Assembly (NCBI GenBank): GCA_002307905.1
Contig: DBUL01000064.1
Location: 13,224-19,950, forward strand
Source: Rhizobiaceae bacterium UBA1291
GTDB lineage: Bacteria; Pseudomonadota; Alphaproteobacteria; Rhizobiales; Rhizobiaceae
Reading direction: 5' to 3'
Length of the DNA stretch: 6,727 bases
Shown here: piece by piece, positions 5,877-6,727 of the stretch
How positions within the stretch are numbered: position 1 is the stretch's first letter
Layout: each line of letters begins with the position of its first letter
Translations under genes and position numbers: made by a program
Notes under the pieces: generated by a model
What the model saw: the letters and a program-made list of their open reading frames with translations, nothing else
What the model was told of the DNA's origin: nothing
Database searches by the model: none

Positions 5877-6727
5877 ATGGTTTCGGGCGCCGCGGTGGAC
5901 ACGGGCATCTTGCGTCGCTTTGCCAATGACCAATTGCTCACGCTTGCCAAGCTCGTCGTCGAAAATGCCCTCCAGCCGATCGTCGAGGTCGGCACCGGTG
6001 CGGTGTTTGGCTATGAAAGCCTGATGCGGGGCCATGACCGTATCGGTTACGACTCGCCGCTCGATCTGCTTGACCAGGCTTCTGCCGCGGGCCAATTGAT
6101 GGCGCTTGAGCAGATGGTGGCGAGCCGGGCGCTTGCCAAGTTTGCGACCTTGCCGCATTTCTCCGACATCACGCTTTTCCTCAACCTCGATGTGCGGTTG
6201 ATCGCGCAGGGCGACGAACTGGTCGACAGCGTGCTGCAGCACCTGCGCCTGGCCAACATTCCGCCTTCGTCGGTGTGTTTCGAGCTCTCCGAGCGCTTCG
6301 ACAATACCAGCGTTCCCGAGTTCGCCGGCCTCGTCGCGCGGCTGCGCAAGTCCGGCTTCAAGCTGGCGATCGACGATTTCGGGGTCGGCCACGGCGAGAT
6401 GAAGCTGCTATGCGACTACCCGGTCGACTATGTGAAGATCGACCGCCATTTCGTCGCCAACATGGACAGCAATCCGCGCAAGCGGCACCTGGTGAAGAAC
6501 ATCGTCAACTTCTGCCACGTGCTCGGCGTGCGGGTAATTGCCGAGGGCATCGAGACGGAGGCCGAGTTCATCGCCTGCCGGGAATTCGGCGTCGATCTCG
6601 TTCAGGGCTGGTTCGTCGCCCGGCCCACGACGCTGATGAACGAGTTGAAGCCGTCCTTTCCGCACCTGCAGGAGATCGGCAAGGCTCGCCGCTCGACCCA
6701 GTCGCTCGACGAGATTCTCATCCGCCG
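5877..6727 (+). CDS. EAL-domain c-di-GMP phosphodiesterase, N-terminal part (runs off the window)
   Basis: The frame is open from ATG 5877 to the last base, giving 283 complete codons and no stop. GGAGA (5866-5870) lies 6 nt before the start. After a short lead of about 30 residues the protein enters an EAL domain (about 30-260) that would hydrolyse c-di-GMP to pGpG. The metal- and substrate-binding residues are visible: Glu47 of the E-x-L motif (here YESLMRG), Asn103 (LFLNLD), Glu136 (FELSER), Asp166-Asp167 (IDDFGVG), Lys187 (VKIDRHF), Glu223 and Glu226 (IAEGIET), and Gln243 (LVQGWFVARP). The domain is therefore likely active. There is no signal peptide or membrane segment in the visible part, so it is probably cytoplasmic. 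The sequence after the EAL domain (ARRSTQSLDEILIR) looks like a linker. Many proteins with an N-terminal EAL continue with CBS and GGDEF domains, which is possible here but not visible. Confidence 0.92.
   Translation, partial: MVSGAAVDTGILRRFANDQLLTLAKLVVENALQPIVEVGTGAVFGYESLMRGHDRIGYDSPLDLLDQASAAGQLMALEQMVASRALAKFATLPHFSDITLFLNLDVRLIAQGDELVDSVLQHLRLANIPPSSVCFELSERFDNTSVPEFAGLVARLRKSGFKLAIDDFGVGHGEMKLLCDYPVDYVKIDRHFVANMDSNPRKRHLVKNIVNFCHVLGVRVIAEGIETEAEFIACREFGVDLVQGWFVARPTTLMNELKPSFPHLQEIGKARRSTQSLDEILIR

Noticed and set aside
1..6727. CRISPR array, tRNA or rRNA genes, insertion sequences
   Set aside because: No regularly spaced repeats, no cloverleaf-like sequence with a GGTTCGAATCC-type arm, and no transposase frame were seen on either strand.

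Overview
The window looks like chromosomal or large-replicon DNA from a Rhizobiaceae-type alphaproteobacterium (Rhizobium, Agrobacterium, Ensifer, Shinella or a relative). The evidence is the GC-rich coding sequence, the form of the BetA and BetB proteins, a palindromic intergenic element of the rhizobial kind, and an NsrR/RirA-like Rrf2 regulator. The genus cannot be fixed from the sequence alone.

Layout, left to right. (1) 1-213: the 3' end of an ABC-transporter ATPase gene, most likely cysA (sulfate/thiosulfate import). (2) 283-851, plus strand: a two-gene type II toxin-antitoxin module, with a YlcI/YnfO-like ribbon-helix-helix antitoxin and a RelE/ParE-family toxin overlapping by ATGA. 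(3) 855-4164, minus strand: betB then betA, the choline to betaine aldehyde to glycine betaine pathway. The two genes are separated by a 178-nt spacer packed with consecutive hairpins. betI and betC, which rhizobia usually carry upstream of betB, are absent here. (4) 4315-5595, plus strand: a compact cluster that looks nitric-oxide responsive. A 31-bp near-perfect palindrome with an NsrR-type 11-1-11 core lies just before a group III truncated haemoglobin gene. An NsrR-like Rrf2 regulator follows, then a 46-residue single-pass membrane protein with a strong ribosome binding site. (5) 5877 to the window end, plus strand: a gene that starts with a complete EAL (c-di-GMP phosphodiesterase) domain and runs off the edge. 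A possible PHO-box-like direct repeat lies upstream of it.

How the genes work together. BetA and BetB make the osmoprotectant glycine betaine from choline, and in rhizobia also allow choline catabolism. The haemoglobin, NsrR and small-protein cluster reads as an autoregulated NO-sensing unit: NO would damage the NsrR Fe-S cluster, release the operator, and raise haemoglobin, regulator and membrane peptide together. The 46-residue peptide is the least explained gene here, and the NsrR-linked cluster is the best candidate for something under-described. The toxin-antitoxin pair and the EAL gene look independent of these units.
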